Assembly: GCA_964035575.1 (NCBI GenBank)
Contig: OZ037922.1
Coordinates: forward strand, 496,001 to 560,000
Source of the DNA: Rhynchopus sp. YZ270_cl-10
Lineage: Eukaryota > Euglenozoa > Diplonemea > Diplonemida > Diplonemidae
Reading direction: 5' to 3'
Length of the DNA: 64,000 nt
Shown: positions 1 to 11,277 of the stretch, piece after piece
Layout: each line of letters opens with the position of its first letter
Position numbering within the stretch: position 1 is the stretch's first letter
Translations under genes and position numbers: made by a program
Notes under the pieces: model-generated
Database searches by the model: none
What the model saw: only the letters and a program-made list of their open reading frames with translations
What the model was told of the DNA's origin: nothing

Positions 1-261
1 GGGGGGGGGGGGGTTTTTTTGGTGGTTTTAGGTTGGGGAGGAGAGGAGGAGAAGGACGGACAGGGTTTTTTCTAGGGGGAGCGGGGGGGGACGGCGTCCC
101 CCCCCAGATTTTGGGGGGAAACGCGTCCCCCCCCCGGGGGGGGACGCATTTTGACTTGGGAAAAAAGGATGTGGGGGGTGGTTGGGGGTCACCCGCACAG
201 ACCCCCATTTGGGACACAACGTACGTAACCCGCACCAGAAAAAAAAGGGGAGGCAGGGAGG

Positions 262-304
262 CAGGAAGGGGATAAGACGCGAAGCGCGTCTTATCCCCTT
301 CCTG
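262..304. repeat. Perfect 20-bp hairpin
   Basis: Positions 262-281 are the exact reverse complement of 285-304, with a 3-nt loop; the core is ATAAGACGCG / CGCGTCTTAT. It could be a foldback terminus or a structured RNA. No gene is near enough to assign a role. Confidence 0.8.
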
Positions 305-422
305 GCATCATTGTGAAGAGGATATAGCGAGGTGAAGTTTCAGACCGTGCCCCCAATTCACTCAATCTTTGCACCATTTGACGGACCGAACAAAAGAGTG
401 AGAATAAGGGATCGGCAAAAAT

Positions 423-563
423 AAAAAAGTAGCGTACCGTGCGCCTGCGGCGCAGCTCAAAACTTATGAGCGGAATACCACAGCCCTCTACCATAGTTTG
501 GCTGTAGAAATGTTCAATTTTAGGTCACAATTTTTTGAAATGTTGCGTACCGTGGCTTCGCCA
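423..563 (+). repeat. Dispersed repeat, copy 1 (second copy near 63.9 kb)
   Basis: The stretch begins with AGTAGCGTACCGTGCGCCTG and ends near GCGTACCGTGGCTTCGCC. Positions 63838-63962 match it in the same orientation, with short indels. The sub-motif GTACCGTGCGCCTGCGGCG also lies inside both hAT-like elements (about 27537-27556 and 46429-46448). The class of the repeat is unknown. Confidence 0.75.
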
Positions 564-1054
564 GAAAGTTCTGATATCATGACCGCCGTTTCTTCTTGTA
601 CTGAGGGAAGGTTCCGTGGAACATGAGAAAAAGGGTTGGTTTGGTTCTTGATGTTCGTTACCATCCCACGTTATCACGGATTTACGTGAAATGAACGGGC
701 TTTTTTGCGCGGAGCGCGAAAATTATAGCCCCTTTTTGGACATATCTTCACGGTTTTGGAAAATTTTTCCATGAAGATAAGCGGAAACCCTGCTTGCACC
801 TGCGAAAAAAAAATTTTTTTTGGGTGGTTTTTTTGCGTCCCCCCCCAGATCTGGAAAAAAAAATCCTAGAAAAAACCCTGACGGAAATGAAAAAAAAAGG
901 GGGGGGGAGAGGTTGAGAGGGTGGATTTGTTTTTTTGTAGATTTATCTTTTTTTAAAAATGTGTAAGTTTTTTTTTTTGGAAAGAATTCTTTTTTTTGAA
1001 GAGTTTTGGGGGAATGGGTCTTGTGTTTAGCCACCTCAAAACATTTTTTTTTTT

Positions 1055-1265
1055 TTTGAAAAATACAAAAATCCCTCTCGTGAACAGTGGACCTTTTGGT
1101 GCACCGGAGTGGACCCTCCCCCCCAACCATTGCAGTCCTACATCCATTTCGAGGTTGACAAAGACATCTGAAATACAAAGGAATAGTTCCCACGCCTCCG
1201 ACTTACCTACATACGATGGCCAGCCATCCGGATGGAAACACAATAATACAAAAGATGTCTGCTAG
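1055..1265 (-). mobile_element. Family D retroposon-like copy (long form)
   Basis: On the minus strand this reads as a unique head, then a stem-loop with CACGAGAGGG, then a GTATTTC tail next to a T run. Related copies are at about 29640-29815, 53955-54095 and 62225-62335. Short tails are at about 16130-16165, 17738-17765, 18515-18555, 36397-36420 and 53733-53765. All share the orientation of the genes. The part at 1195-1250 also matches 53880-53930. Confidence 0.6.
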
Positions 1266-1344
1266 AAAGAGAGAGAGATGTAACAAAGTGATGAGGAAAG
1301 TCGTTAACTCCTCCTCTTTTATCATCAAAAAGTGGGCACTAAAA

Positions 1345-1402
1345 ACAAAGGGTTGATAAAGATGAACCTAAGCCCCAGTTGTGCTTAGTCACCTTAAACA
1401 AA
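1345..1402 (-). repeat. Family A stem-loop repeat (LINE 3' tail)
   Basis: The minus-strand core GGTGACTAAGC - loop - GCTTAGG forms a stem-loop and is followed by TTCATC and a pyrimidine tract. This is the same sequence that ends the LINE copies at 39.9 and 43.3 kb. Confidence 0.65.
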
Positions 1403-1773
1403 ATGGGGGGTTTTCACCAATACAATTGGGGATTTTTTTAAAATTTTTTTTTTGATAATGGTATGGGTAGGAAGTTAGTGAGAGGGAAGAGTTGCATCAT
1501 AGAAAATGATGACAACTTTGCCTTTTTATTATTATTTTGATGAAATTGTTTGAATAGTGTAACCTGAGCAAGCTCCACTTTCCTTTTAACCCTTTAGACC
1601 CCAAGCCGTTTTTTGGACCCACTTTTGAGTTTTGGTTTTTGGGGCTCTCCAACCGGTAAAGGGACCCCAGATGCAAATTTTTGATCGTACCTGGCCGCAA
1701 TTGAAAGATTTTGAACACGGCTTTCAATTCCATTTTTTTAAGTTTTTTTTCGAAAAAAAATATTATCCCCAAA

Positions 1774-2733
1774 GGGGTGGCATCAAAACAAAAAACGCGG
1801 ACAATGTCCGCGTTTTTGGGGGGGGAGGGGGGGGGTCTGAAATTCCAGAAAACGCGGACATTTTGGGGGTTTTTTTTCCTCGAAAATTTTTTTCTTCACT
1901 GGGGTCGTACACGATTTTGACCAAAATTTATAAAAACTCGTCCATTTCGGCAAATTGACCCCACCACAGAACCGGCGGATTCAGGAAATGCAAATGCCGG
2001 TGTTTTCGGGCAAAATAAAAAATACAAGATGCCCGCGTTTTTTTGCAAAATGTACACGAATGGGGGGCCCTTAAACCCCTGCTACCATGTGCTTCTACAG
2101 GCAAACACTTGGACCCCTTTACCTTACACTGACGGGTTTTGACCAAAATCAAGAACTTGTCCATTTTGGCAAATTGACCCCACCACAGAACGGACGGATT
2201 CCGGAAATGCAAATGCCGGTGTTTTTGCACATTTTCATGGTTTCAGCATCAGAGAGAGAAAATCTGGGTTGTGGGATTTACCTTGGCCCCTTTACCTTAC
2301 ACTCATTTTGACCAAAACCAAGAACTTGGCCATTTCGGCAAATTGACCCCACCACAGCGCGGACAGATCCCGGAAATGCCAATCGCGGCATGTTTTGGGG
2401 CTGAAAAATTTTCACCTGAAAATTTTTTTCAGCAGCATTTTTTGGCCGAAAATGGGCCCCACGTATTAGTGACCGGGCTCATATTTTCAAAAATTTAAGT
2501 GGTCAAAAAATTGTCCAATTTTCGAGATTGACCCCACCACTTTCTGGACGGATTCCGGAAATGCCAAAAAACTGTGTTTTGGGTCACGAATTTGCACCCC
2601 GTCACCCAAAAACCAGCAAAAAATAGGGGGAAAAAAAACAAAAAATGTCCGCGTTTTGGGGGGGGGAGGGGGGGGGTCTGAAATTCCCCAAAAACGCGGA
2701 CATTGTCCGCGTTTTTTGTTTTGATGCCACCCC
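1774..2733. repeat. Inverted arms with inner palindrome, inside the piggyBac-like element
   Basis: Positions 1774-1817 are the reverse complement of 2690-2733 over about 44 bp. Each arm carries the palindrome CGCGGACAATGTCCGCG. Between the arms lie four degenerate direct units (near 1912, 2138, 2308 and 2497). Each unit contains TTGACCCCACCAC and GGAAATGC, spaced about 170-225 bp. Related units form the interior of the hAT-like elements at 27 and 46.7 kb. A further inverted copy of about 2435-2555 lies at about 3408-3545. Confidence 0.75.
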
Positions 2734-3984
2734 AAAATGAGGTGAGCACAAAATCCACCTTTCGATTTTTTACTCGTCCAGCCGAGCGAGGGGATATCCC
2801 TAAATTATTCCTCTCCGAAAATGGCGTTATTTGAAAGATTCGCCACAAAATCTTTCCAAAGAAAAACAAGTAATTGCTATCGGAAAAAAAACGGGGTGTG
2901 CTGTGGTTATGGGAGGACCCACACTCCTGAACACCGCCCTGTAGAAATAATCTACACTCTGCTCTTCTGCAGGTATGCGAAAACGTTGCCACAACCACTG
3001 GGATGTCTGCACTTGAAACGTTCAAGAACGGGGGCTGTCATCCTCAGACCCCTCTTCGTCCAGCACCATTTGCTCGATGGATGGTCGGCGTGTTCCAGCT
3101 CGTTGTCGTCCACAGCCTCCCACTCATCGTCGCCGGAGGAGGAGTGCGCAAGGAACACAGACGACTAACTGTCGTCGATCACACCATGCGACTCAGCAAA
3201 TCGCCAGGCTGCTATGTTGGTTTCGAAAATCGCGCGGAGTTTCCCACAGCACACCTCGTTTTTTTTCTTGGCAATTCCTTCTCTTGTTGTTGTTGTTTTC
3301 CACACACCTTCCTTCAACCCTTGTAGGATCAGTTGCTATTTTTTTCTAGAAAACATGAAATTACACATTTCTAGAGAACAAATTAAAAAGGGTCCTTATT
3401 TGCATTTTTGGGATCCGCCCGTGCAGTGGTGGGGTCAATCTCGAAAATTGGACAATTTTTTGACCACTTAAATTTTGAGAAATATGAGCCCGGTTGCTTA
3501 TACGTGGGGCCCATTTTCGGCTACAATTTTCCTCAAAATCTGGTTTTGTAAAATTGACCCTTTACTCCCCCCCCACATCGATTTCAATACTATACCTTAC
3601 TTCACCTACGGTTGCCCTTACAGGGGGGGTGAAGGAAGGTAAGTTGAAAAATCGAGCAAAAAGTCCTAGTGGAACCCAACTTAGATGAGTGTAGCTCTGT
3701 TGACAGCATGTCTAAAAATCGATTTCCCTAACGATTTACACTGAAACACCACTACACAACGTAAAACTGCGATTTTTTCACGTTTTTTGGCATCTACAGG
3801 CCCGAAACACCCCCAGAATGGGTCAGAACGACCCTGTGAGCTGAAAATTCACAAAAAAAGCACCCTGCAATACGAAAAAATAGTGAAAACCCGGCTTCTA
3901 GTGTGTTTTGGGTGGGAATAAGGCAAAGGATAGTCAGAAAAACAGTGATTTTGGTGGTGGTTCTCACGGACTTCCAAAGTGCAC

Positions 3985-4640
3985 TCATATGCACAAAAGT
4001 TTTCGATTCTTGCTTCTTTTGACAGATTTGACATCAAATCTTTCCAAATATGTAAAAATCTTTTCACGAAAATGAGTAGAACCCCACTTATCAACTCTAC
4101 TAGCCTTACGACCTTAGCAACGTTTAAACCCGTGATTGGTGGTAAAATCTCACCAAAATCCGAGGATATCACCGATGCATAAAAGTTTTCGATTTTTGCG
4201 TATTTTGAAAGATTTGAACAAAATCTTTCCACACAAAAAAAGTGTTTTCACGAAAACGAGTAGAAAATTTTTGATCACATGGAGGCTCTGAAAAGTGACC
4301 CTTTTTTCGTACTTTTCCACGCTCCCCGGCATCCAAGGAAAACCCAGATGCATAAAAGTGTTCTTAGATGGCGTATTTTGAAAGATCGGTGAAAAATCTT
4401 TCAAAATATAAAAAAATGTTTTTCTGAAACTGAGTAGAACCCCAGTAATAGCCTAGTGGTATTAGGAGGGTTATTTCAGGGGGTGTTGGTCAAAAAACAT
4501 GATTTTCCGTGGCAGCTCCGCTTTCCCCCCAGCATCCAAAAAAATATTAGATGCATAAAACTTTTCGATTCTTGCTTCTTTTGAAAGATCGGCGCAAAAT
4601 CTTTCAAAATATAAAAAATGTTTTTCCCATTTTGAGTAGA
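3985..4640. repeat. Degenerate satellite-like tandem units
   Basis: Four units start near 3985, 4172, 4348 and 4551 (spacing about 175-205 bp). Each has GATGCATAAAA, then a TTTCGATT-like core, TTTGAAAGAT, and an ACGAGTAGA-like motif. They sit in the right half of the piggyBac-like element and show no coding character. Confidence 0.7.
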
Positions 4641-4705
4641 ATATTCCTAATTGTATGGCGCCATTCTGCTACCCATATATGGGTATCTGGGGTCTAAAGG
4701 GTTAA

Positions 4706-6042
4706 AAAAAAAAAGCTGATTTTTTTTCTGTTCGTTAATTTCCTTCATTTTGTTGTTGGCACAAAAAAAAAAATCGAACTTCTACTGAGGTAAGGTTTTG
4801 TACTCAATATCGCCTGAAGGCTTTTTCTTTTTTCTTTTTTGGAAATAGCGGAGTTTCCCCCCGCTATTTTTTTTAGTGTATTTTTTTTTTGAAAATTTTC
4901 TGTTTTGTTATGGTCCCGTTTATTGTAAATATGGGTTGGAATAGACAATGACGTCTCTTCTATTACCTTAACTTTTTTTTTTTTAGCAAAAACAAGAAAA
5001 AGAGCACAGCGTAAGCTTGAGCTCAACAATTTTTTTTTTTTTTTGAGAACCGTGAGACGTCACACAGGGAAGGGGGGTCGAGGGTGCAATATTGGTTACT
5101 GTACTGTTTTGTGGACATTCTGTGCACCTATAAAAAAGTACATCTGCCTCTTGTACACAAAACAACACAGCATTTTTTGTAAGGCAACAACGCTTTTTGA
5201 AAGGAGCAAAAATTTAAACTAGGCACCTTTTAAAAAGTGTAAGGGCGTTAACAACAACTCCACAGGGTGTGTTACACTGTGCATAAGAAGATGAAGGACA
5301 ACTTGAAAGATTGTTTCATACACTACCTATTCTACTGAATAGAAGGTGTAATGAAAGATGTATACGTCCTACATCTATGCACACCTGTAAATGAAGAGGA
5401 GGAGGGGGGCACGTCTCAACTGGACACAACACAACAACAACAAAAGGTAGTATATTAAGATCAGCCTGAGCCTCACGTTAGTTACCTTGGAGAAGCTTTG
5501 GAATTAGGTGGCTTAACCCTGTGGGTTAAGCCACCTTTTCAAAATGTGTTTAAATAAAACGCTTGATGCATAAAACCTCATGGGCACATCAAACAGGGGG
5601 AGAGGGGGAGACAACAAGAAAACGGGCAGTGGGGAATAAACCTGGGGCTGTGGGATCTGTGAAGCACGCACACTACTGAATAAAGTACGAAGCTGCGTTT
5701 CGTCAGCTACAGGGGGTTCTTTTAAAAAGACCAAAAAAAAAAAAGGAGGGTTTTCGGGTGTGTGTGGGATATGCAAAATAAAACAAACAAAAAATAAAAT
5801 AAAAAGGACAGACACAGGTCTGCCTGCCCTACCACACCTAGAAAGGCAGCAGTATTACAACAGGTGGAGACCGTACATCTGCCATGAAAACAAAATACCA
5901 CCAATCCATAATTTGCATCAGAAAACAATTAAGTGTTAACGAGAGAACCAGACCTTTGTGTGTGTTTTTTTAAACGGGCAGGGGAGAAAGGAACACAATT
6001 AAGGGGGGACAGGGAAGCGGAGGTTTTGCTCAGCTGGGGGGG
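4706..6042. other. Intergenic, downstream of the PUF gene
   Basis: The stretch holds a family E repeat (about 4745-4816), long A/T runs, a family A-like repeat (about 5455-5498), the hairpin at 5506-5536 and presumably the 3'-UTR of the PUF mRNA. No credible ORF is present. Confidence 0.6.
5506..5536. repeat. 14-bp perfect stem-loop
   Basis: AGGTGGCTTAACCC is followed by a 3-nt loop and its exact complement. It lies about 510 bp beyond the PUF stop codon on the transcribed strand. A 3'-UTR structure is possible but unproven. Confidence 0.7.
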
Positions 6043-9000
6043 CTAACGATGTTGTACTGTGGGCGCTGGTGCTGCACCATTTGCATGGGTACCTATGAGG
6101 TGGTGGTGGTAGGCTGTGTCAAGCAAAGCTGTGTAACATACCCGCTGTGCTTGCAAGGTGCAGTCCCTGGTGGCGTGGTTGCCGGTGGTGCGCTGCTTGC
6201 GGCTCTTTATCGCTGATGGCAGTGGGAGTGTTGTTGTGGCGGGGCTGGTGCGACGTGCGGGCATTATGTGCTGTTGCTGCTGCTGCTGCACCTGTTGCTG
6301 CTGTACCTGCTGTTGTTGTTGTTGTTGTTGCTGCTGGTGATGTTGCTGTTGCTGCACCTGTTGCTGTTGTTGCATCTGCTGATGATGTTGCTGAGGTTGC
6401 TGCTGTTGGGGCATCTGCTGTGTCGGTGGCAGTGTCGGGGATACCTGCGCCGGGGGGTCGTTCTTGGGCACAAGCCCACTGCGCTCCAACCTAGCCATGA
6501 AGTGCTTTGCGAAGGCAGCACGCCCAAGGAAGTGTGTATGCGGGCTGAGGAACGACGCGAGGAGTGCCTTCTGGTCATCCGAGCTCATGTCGAAGATCCT
6601 TTGCACGACAAAGCTGCCGTACTGGTCGATCATGATGGAGAGGATGCCCGACACGCCGTCCTGCCTAGGGGACTCGGCAAGCTCCTCAAGCATTGCACGC
6701 CTGCTGTCTGCGGTGGCGTGTGTGTAGAGCACCTCTACCACGTTGCCTGCGTACTTATGCACAGCCAGCTGTGCGAGCGAGCCCTTCAGCTTCTCAAGCG
6801 CATCAACGTTCATGCCCAGAGCCGTGTTGTGCAACATATGCTGCACCACGTGGTTGCCGAACTGATCCGTGCACAGCGTTGGCAGTACCGCCATGATCTC
6901 CTGCAGCAGCGTCCCCAGGCACTGCGGCTCTGTGGCGTACTGCAACAGACGCTGCACACTCCTGCACGCGTAGGCATGCATGGACACAGCCATCGCCTTG
7001 CCCTTGATCGCCTGCACAACAAAGTCCTGCGGCCCACACAGCTCAAGGGTCTTCTGGAAGACGTGGTTCCCGTTCTGGTCCTGCATGCACCGTAGCGCGC
7101 CCTCGCGCAGCTCCTTCAGCAGTGCCTGGCGCTGTGCCTCGGAGCTGAACTCTAGGTACTTCTGCACAACCCTGCAGCCGTGGGTTTGCAGAGTAAGGTT
7201 GAGCGCATTAGCCTGTAAAAAAAAAGGGATAAATTCATATATCATAATTTGATAAAAGGATGTGCAGTGCCAATAGGCAACGTACAGTAAGCAGTGCAAT
7301 AAATAAATGCGACCTGAAATACAAAGACGGAATAATCCACCACGGAGTCCTCATCAAACCAAAGGAGACCACGACTCCCAATGTAGATGAACCCACAGGA
7401 CGGACTGGAAACCACGGTGAAGGCGGCACTGCGCTACGGGGTCCGTCGGGACGGTATTTTTTGGATACCATCCCGGTGAAAATTTTTGCCCGAGGGAGCC
7501 CGTTGGGACCCGAGCGGACCCTTGTGGGTCCACGAATCACGTTTCGGCCCCCTTCTCTCAGCGTGGGGCAATAGAAGCAGGGCCACGCTCGGAGGACTCA
7601 CGGCGCGCGTCCGGGTCCGTGAGCGGGAGCGAGCAGGGAGAGCCGCAGCCGCCCCCCGACAGCCACCCCCACGCCAGGCCGTCCACGACGACCTTCGGCA
7701 CCACGTCGGTGCCGTGGGGCAGATGAAGTTCGGCGCATTTTACCAGATAAGCACATCACACTACATCCGGATACCTCCTGCCGCAGCCGCCCCCAGCCGC
7801 AACAGGGAGGGGTAAGGGGGGCGAGGTCCCCGCTGTATCCCTCACACTGCCACCTACCAGTGAGGCTACCACCCCCTCCTCCATCTTGGACATGTGATAT
7901 ATCCAACACAACCTATGACAGGAAGGCATCGCATACGAACCATATGAGGACCGTATCATCACCACAGACAGCTGCTCATCATCGAGGACAAGCAGGAAGG
8001 AACGCAACGCAGGGAAGGAGGTGAGGAACGCCCGTGTGTGGACCAGTAACTATGATGTCATGATGTCCACATACATCTGATAAACGTTGAAAATGCACAA
8101 CACCGTTATCGGAGTGTTCAAACATACAACCCTCGACATACCTGGATGCATTGGTACAAGGTGTCCCGCATCGAGTCGTCCCCATGCTCAATGAGCTTTT
8201 GGATGACGTAGTACCCGAATGGGTCGTGCATGAGCTGGAGCGCGCTGCCTTGCACCTCGGCGAACACGAACGCAACATCCTCCTCTGTGCGCCCGCAGTC
8301 GAGCTTGCGCTGCAGGAGGCACGCACCGTCGGGGTCCTTTGCGAAGTCTACGATGCAGCCTGCCAGGTCCTTGATCTCCCAGGCACGTACATGGCAGGTG
8401 TTGCAGTACTCCTCCAGCACCTTCGACCGCACCACCCCCTGCCGCACACTCCCATTCAACGAGAATGACCCATTCGACACCGGCGTCGTCGGCGACTCCA
8501 ACACCTCAAAGCCCTGCTCCGGCGTCATCGGCGCTGCCAACGGGGTGCCCATTGGTGTACCAACACTGCTCAACTGCCTTGCCTTATACTGCGGCACATG
8601 CGGAAGCATCCCCATCATCGGCGGGGTCGCTGGCGGGGACCGCGCCCCATTCATCGCACCCACCGAGGTCGGGGTGGAGTACGCACTGTTGTACTCCGCA
8701 AAGCTGCTGTTCGGCACCGAACCAATCCGACGCAACCCTGCAGGCACATCACTCTGCCTCAAATGAGGCGACGGCACTCTGTACCCCGGCTGCGGAAGGT
8801 ACGCACTGTTCCCCGACTGCTCCGACAGCGTTGCACCCCCTGACGACGTCTGCGGGCTGTACCCCTCAAACGCCCTGGCCGCCCCTGGGATGAACGGAGC
8901 AGCCATGCTGTTCAACCCTGCCGCCACCTTCGTCAGAGGCTTGACCACTGCAGGAGGCAGTGCGCCGTTGTCATGCAGCTTGGCTGCGTTGTTGTGGGTC

Positions 9001-9365
9001 ATCTCATCGTCGGAAGACTCCCTATCCTCAACTAACGCTGGCAAAGCGGTGGGAATCTGCGCCGCAAGCCGTCTGCTCCGCCACTGCTGGAAGCATGCTG
9101 ATACTTCCTCATTACCAGTCGCATCGGCTGTACTGTGGTTTGGTGTCCGTGAAGCAGCGTTCTTCGCCCCAACAATCGCACAGTGCGTCTCATGGCTTAC
9201 CACCGGAGGCAACACCCGCGGATCTCTCGGGAACTGGCTGTAGTACCACTTCGCGTACTCCGCAGACTCACGGTACTCCTCGCCCTCTTCCACCTCCCAT
9301 GTGCTCTCCGGTGCACAAGGCAGAACAGGGGCGCTGCTACTCCGACGAAGCACCTCCCGTGCCAT
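6043..9365 (-). CDS. Pumilio/PUF family RNA-binding protein
   Basis: PUF proteins bind 3'-UTR motifs in the cytoplasm and repress or destabilise mRNA. Exons are 9365-8142 and 7212-6043, with a 929-nt intron (donor GTATG, acceptor TTTACAG, phase 0), giving 797 aa. The N-terminal about 280 residues are disordered. Eight PUF repeats follow: two end exon 1 (DPDGACLLQ, DPFGYYVIQ) and six open exon 2 (HGCRVVQ, QNGNHVFQ, YACRSVQ, QFGNHVVQ, YAGNVVE, QYGSFVVQ). Base-contacting residues of repeats 3-7 are C-R/Q, N-H/Q, C-R/Q, N-H/Q and G-N/E. By the known PUF code these predict a core close to UGUAUA. Repeats 1, 2 and 8 are less canonical. A long Gln/His tract and a basic tail end the protein. The intron holds a GC-rich, non-coding stretch. 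The family call is firm; the target is inferred. Confidence 0.93.
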
Positions 9366-10068
9366 TTAGGTTTTTATCCTTGAATTTGCAAAGAAAAAAA
9401 AAAAGATTGAGAGAGAGAAAAAGACCCCCGGGAGGAGGGGGAGAGAGAGAGAGAGGGGTTTATAGGGGAGGTGGTGTCGCGCAAAGCAGGGTTGGGGTGT
9501 GTGAGGGGTGTGTGGTGTGGTTGTGTGGATGGGGTAACCTAGGTGGATTAGTGGGTGTGGGGTGGGGTTGGGTTGTATTGTAGGTTCTGATAGATTTTTT
9601 TTTTGTAGTTTTCGACAATCACCCTATCCGAGGATGGGTTCTGTACAACAAAGTCGCCCGAAAGGCTAATGAATCTCAAAGGTATAGATTTTTAGAAGAA
9701 TCATTGGAATAGTGTAGTTGCCATCTGTGCAAAATCACCACTGTCCTTTTTTTCACATCAGCAACATTTCTGTGCATTTTGATATAACCTGAAAGGGTTA
9801 AAAAACGTTGCTTTTTTTTATTATCGAAAAGCCTCAAAAGCTGAAACCATTTTTTTTGCAGGTTTGCGGATTCATAAGAAGCAAAAACCTATTGAGAAAA
9901 AAAAAAAAGGTTTGAGAAAGAATAAAAAGAGCTTCCTTTTTTTTTTTTTTTGTCTCAAACAAAAATCACCCCTCCCCCCCAAAGGTGGGGATTCTTCTAG
10001 AAAAATGTCACCCCCCAAAGAGGGCTAGCAACTCTGTTATTTTCCCCTCAAATTTCCCCTTATTTTTT
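9366..10068. other. Intergenic between the PUF gene and the FHA-like gene
   Basis: Contains a purine-rich leader just upstream of the PUF start, a family E repeat (about 9607-9671), a family C repeat (about 9704-9752) and A/T runs. No gene was seen. Confidence 0.6.
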
Positions 10069-10929
10069 TCACTCAGAGGAACACTCAACAATAAGCGCGG
10101 GGAAGGCGTTTAATACCAGAGGCGACATTGCGGGAGGAGGGGGAGGGATCCCGGGGTGTACAACACAAAGGTTCCGCCGTACACGGGGTGGGGGTGCCGG
10201 GAGTGCTGACTCTGTTGCCACCCCTATACCCACTCCGTCTGCACACTCAATACGACGTCGTTTGGGGTGTGGGTCTGCTTCAGCCCCTCCTCCTCCTCCC
10301 ACCCCCTCTTCAACCCTGCCTTCTACTTCAGGTGAATTCTCCAAGGAAGGACTTGCCAATGAGAGTGTGGAAGCGGCCCCTTCGTACTCCTCAAGCTTTG
10401 TCGCAAAGGTCAACCGTTTCGACACCAACTGCCCCGTCCACCGCGTCGTTTTCTGCCACTTAAAATCTTTGTGAAATCGCGCAATCTCCGCCTCTCCAGT
10501 TGCCACCGCATTCAGCATCGTATTTTTCCATGTTTCCGCACTGTGCACCACCTCTCCATTCTCTTCTGGCCGTGATGTCACCGAAATCGAAGTAAACCCT
10601 GATCCAAAAAGGATCAAACTATCTGATGGCAGTGCGGTCGGACGGTTGGGCTCTAATGGTGCTGGGGTTGTGTCGTTGTGGGAGAGGAGTGAGAGCTTTT
10701 GGAGGGGTACCACGTAGACTTCACCTTGGGTGTCGCATGCGAGAATGAGATGATGTGGTTCGACGTCTTCGGAACGTATAATGATGTCGCAGTCAGGCGC
10801 CCCCCCTACGACACATTGTCGCAAGGTGTGCAGTGCCACAGCAAGCACCGCCCGCCCCTGCCCCTGGGCAACCCGTACCCGCAGCCCCTCACGACCCTGT
10901 ACTGCCCAAGGCAGGTTCTCGACACTCAT
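10069..10929 (-). CDS. FHA-like domain protein
   Basis: A single exon of 286 aa. The frame stays open six codons further, but the first true ATG is at 10929. Residues about 15-115 have the shape of a forkhead-associated fold: VVGGAPDCDIII, then EPHHLIL, then a GEVYV strand and a final FTSISV strand. FHA domains usually have G-R...S/T-x-x-H to hold phosphothreonine. Here the Arg is replaced by Gly and the Ser by Glu, so phosphopeptide binding may be lost. The C-terminal half is disordered, with Gly-, Pro- and Glu-rich stretches and a KRRR cluster that could be a nuclear signal. No partner can be named from context. Confidence 0.6.
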   Translation of the reverse strand: MSVENLPWAVQGREGLRVRVAQGQGRAVLAVALHTLRQCVVGGAPDCDIIIRSEDVEPHHLILACDTQGEVYVVPLQKLSLLSHNDTTPAPLEPNRPTALPSDSLILFGSGFTSISVTSRPEENGEVVHSAETWKNTMLNAVATGEAEIARFHKDFKWQKTTRWTGQLVSKRLTFATKLEEYEGAASTLSLASPSLENSPEVEGRVEEGVGGGGGAEADPHPKRRRIECADGVGIGVATESALPAPPPRVRRNLCVVHPGIPPPPPAMSPLVLNAFPALIVECSSE

Positions 10930-11021
10930 GAGAGGAGTTTGTTTCAAGGAGTGTACATCGTTTAGCCGTTGTTTTCTATTGTGTGTTTTGGAGAGCGGAG
11001 GGGGGTGGGGGGTGGGGGGGG

Positions 11022-11277
11022 CACAGCAGAGAATACACGACGTGGTCCAGAGGCATCTGACAAGTGAAATGATATGTCATAAAAGTGACAAGTGATTTAC
11101 TATTGGGCTATAGGCTATTTACTTGTCATGACAAGTGATTCAATTGTCATTTCACTTGTCACCATGACAAGTGAAATTGGTCCTGGACCACGTCGTGTAA
11201 GCCGGGTCCCCGGTCCTGGTCCCGGGTCCCAGTCCGGCTGAGAAAAACCGGGTCCCCGAGTCTTATTCTCTGCTGTG
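11022..11277. mobile_element. Inverted-repeat MITE, 256 bp
   Basis: The ends read CACAGCAGAGAATA on both strands, and the inner arm CACGACGTGGTCCAG is also inverted (11035-11050 against about 11184-11200). The right arm is split by a GC-rich insert with CCGGGTCCC motifs, a sequence related to about 54872-54902. The flanks are GTGGGGGG-like on both sides, compatible with a target duplication of about 9 bp. The centre carries repeated ACTTGTCA palindromes. Confidence 0.7.

Larger units (their letters stand above)
1..1054. other. Intergenic, G-rich and low complexity
   Basis: No convincing gene is seen. The window opens with a run of about 12 G, and G runs recur to about position 180. The stretch holds the hairpin at 262-304 and a repeat at 423-563 that recurs at the far end of the window. 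Homopolymer A/T/G runs make the base count here doubtful. Confidence 0.6.
1590..4701. mobile_element. piggyBac-like non-autonomous element, about 3.1 kb
   Basis: The element is flanked on both sides by TTAA (1586-1589 and 4702-4705). Its ends are inverted repeats reading CCCTTTAGACCCCA on each strand. TTAA target duplication with CCC...GGG termini is the hallmark of the piggyBac superfamily. No ORF resembling a piggyBac transposase was found inside. The interior is built of degenerate tandem and inverted repeats with many short frames, so it is probably mobilised by a transposase elsewhere. Its left TTAA lies directly beside a family C repeat. Confidence 0.8.

Noticed and set aside
6147-7095. 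Plus-strand frames over the PUF gene
   Set aside because: The reverse complement of the poly-Gln tract and PUF repeats; low-complexity Leu/Val/Cys runs only.
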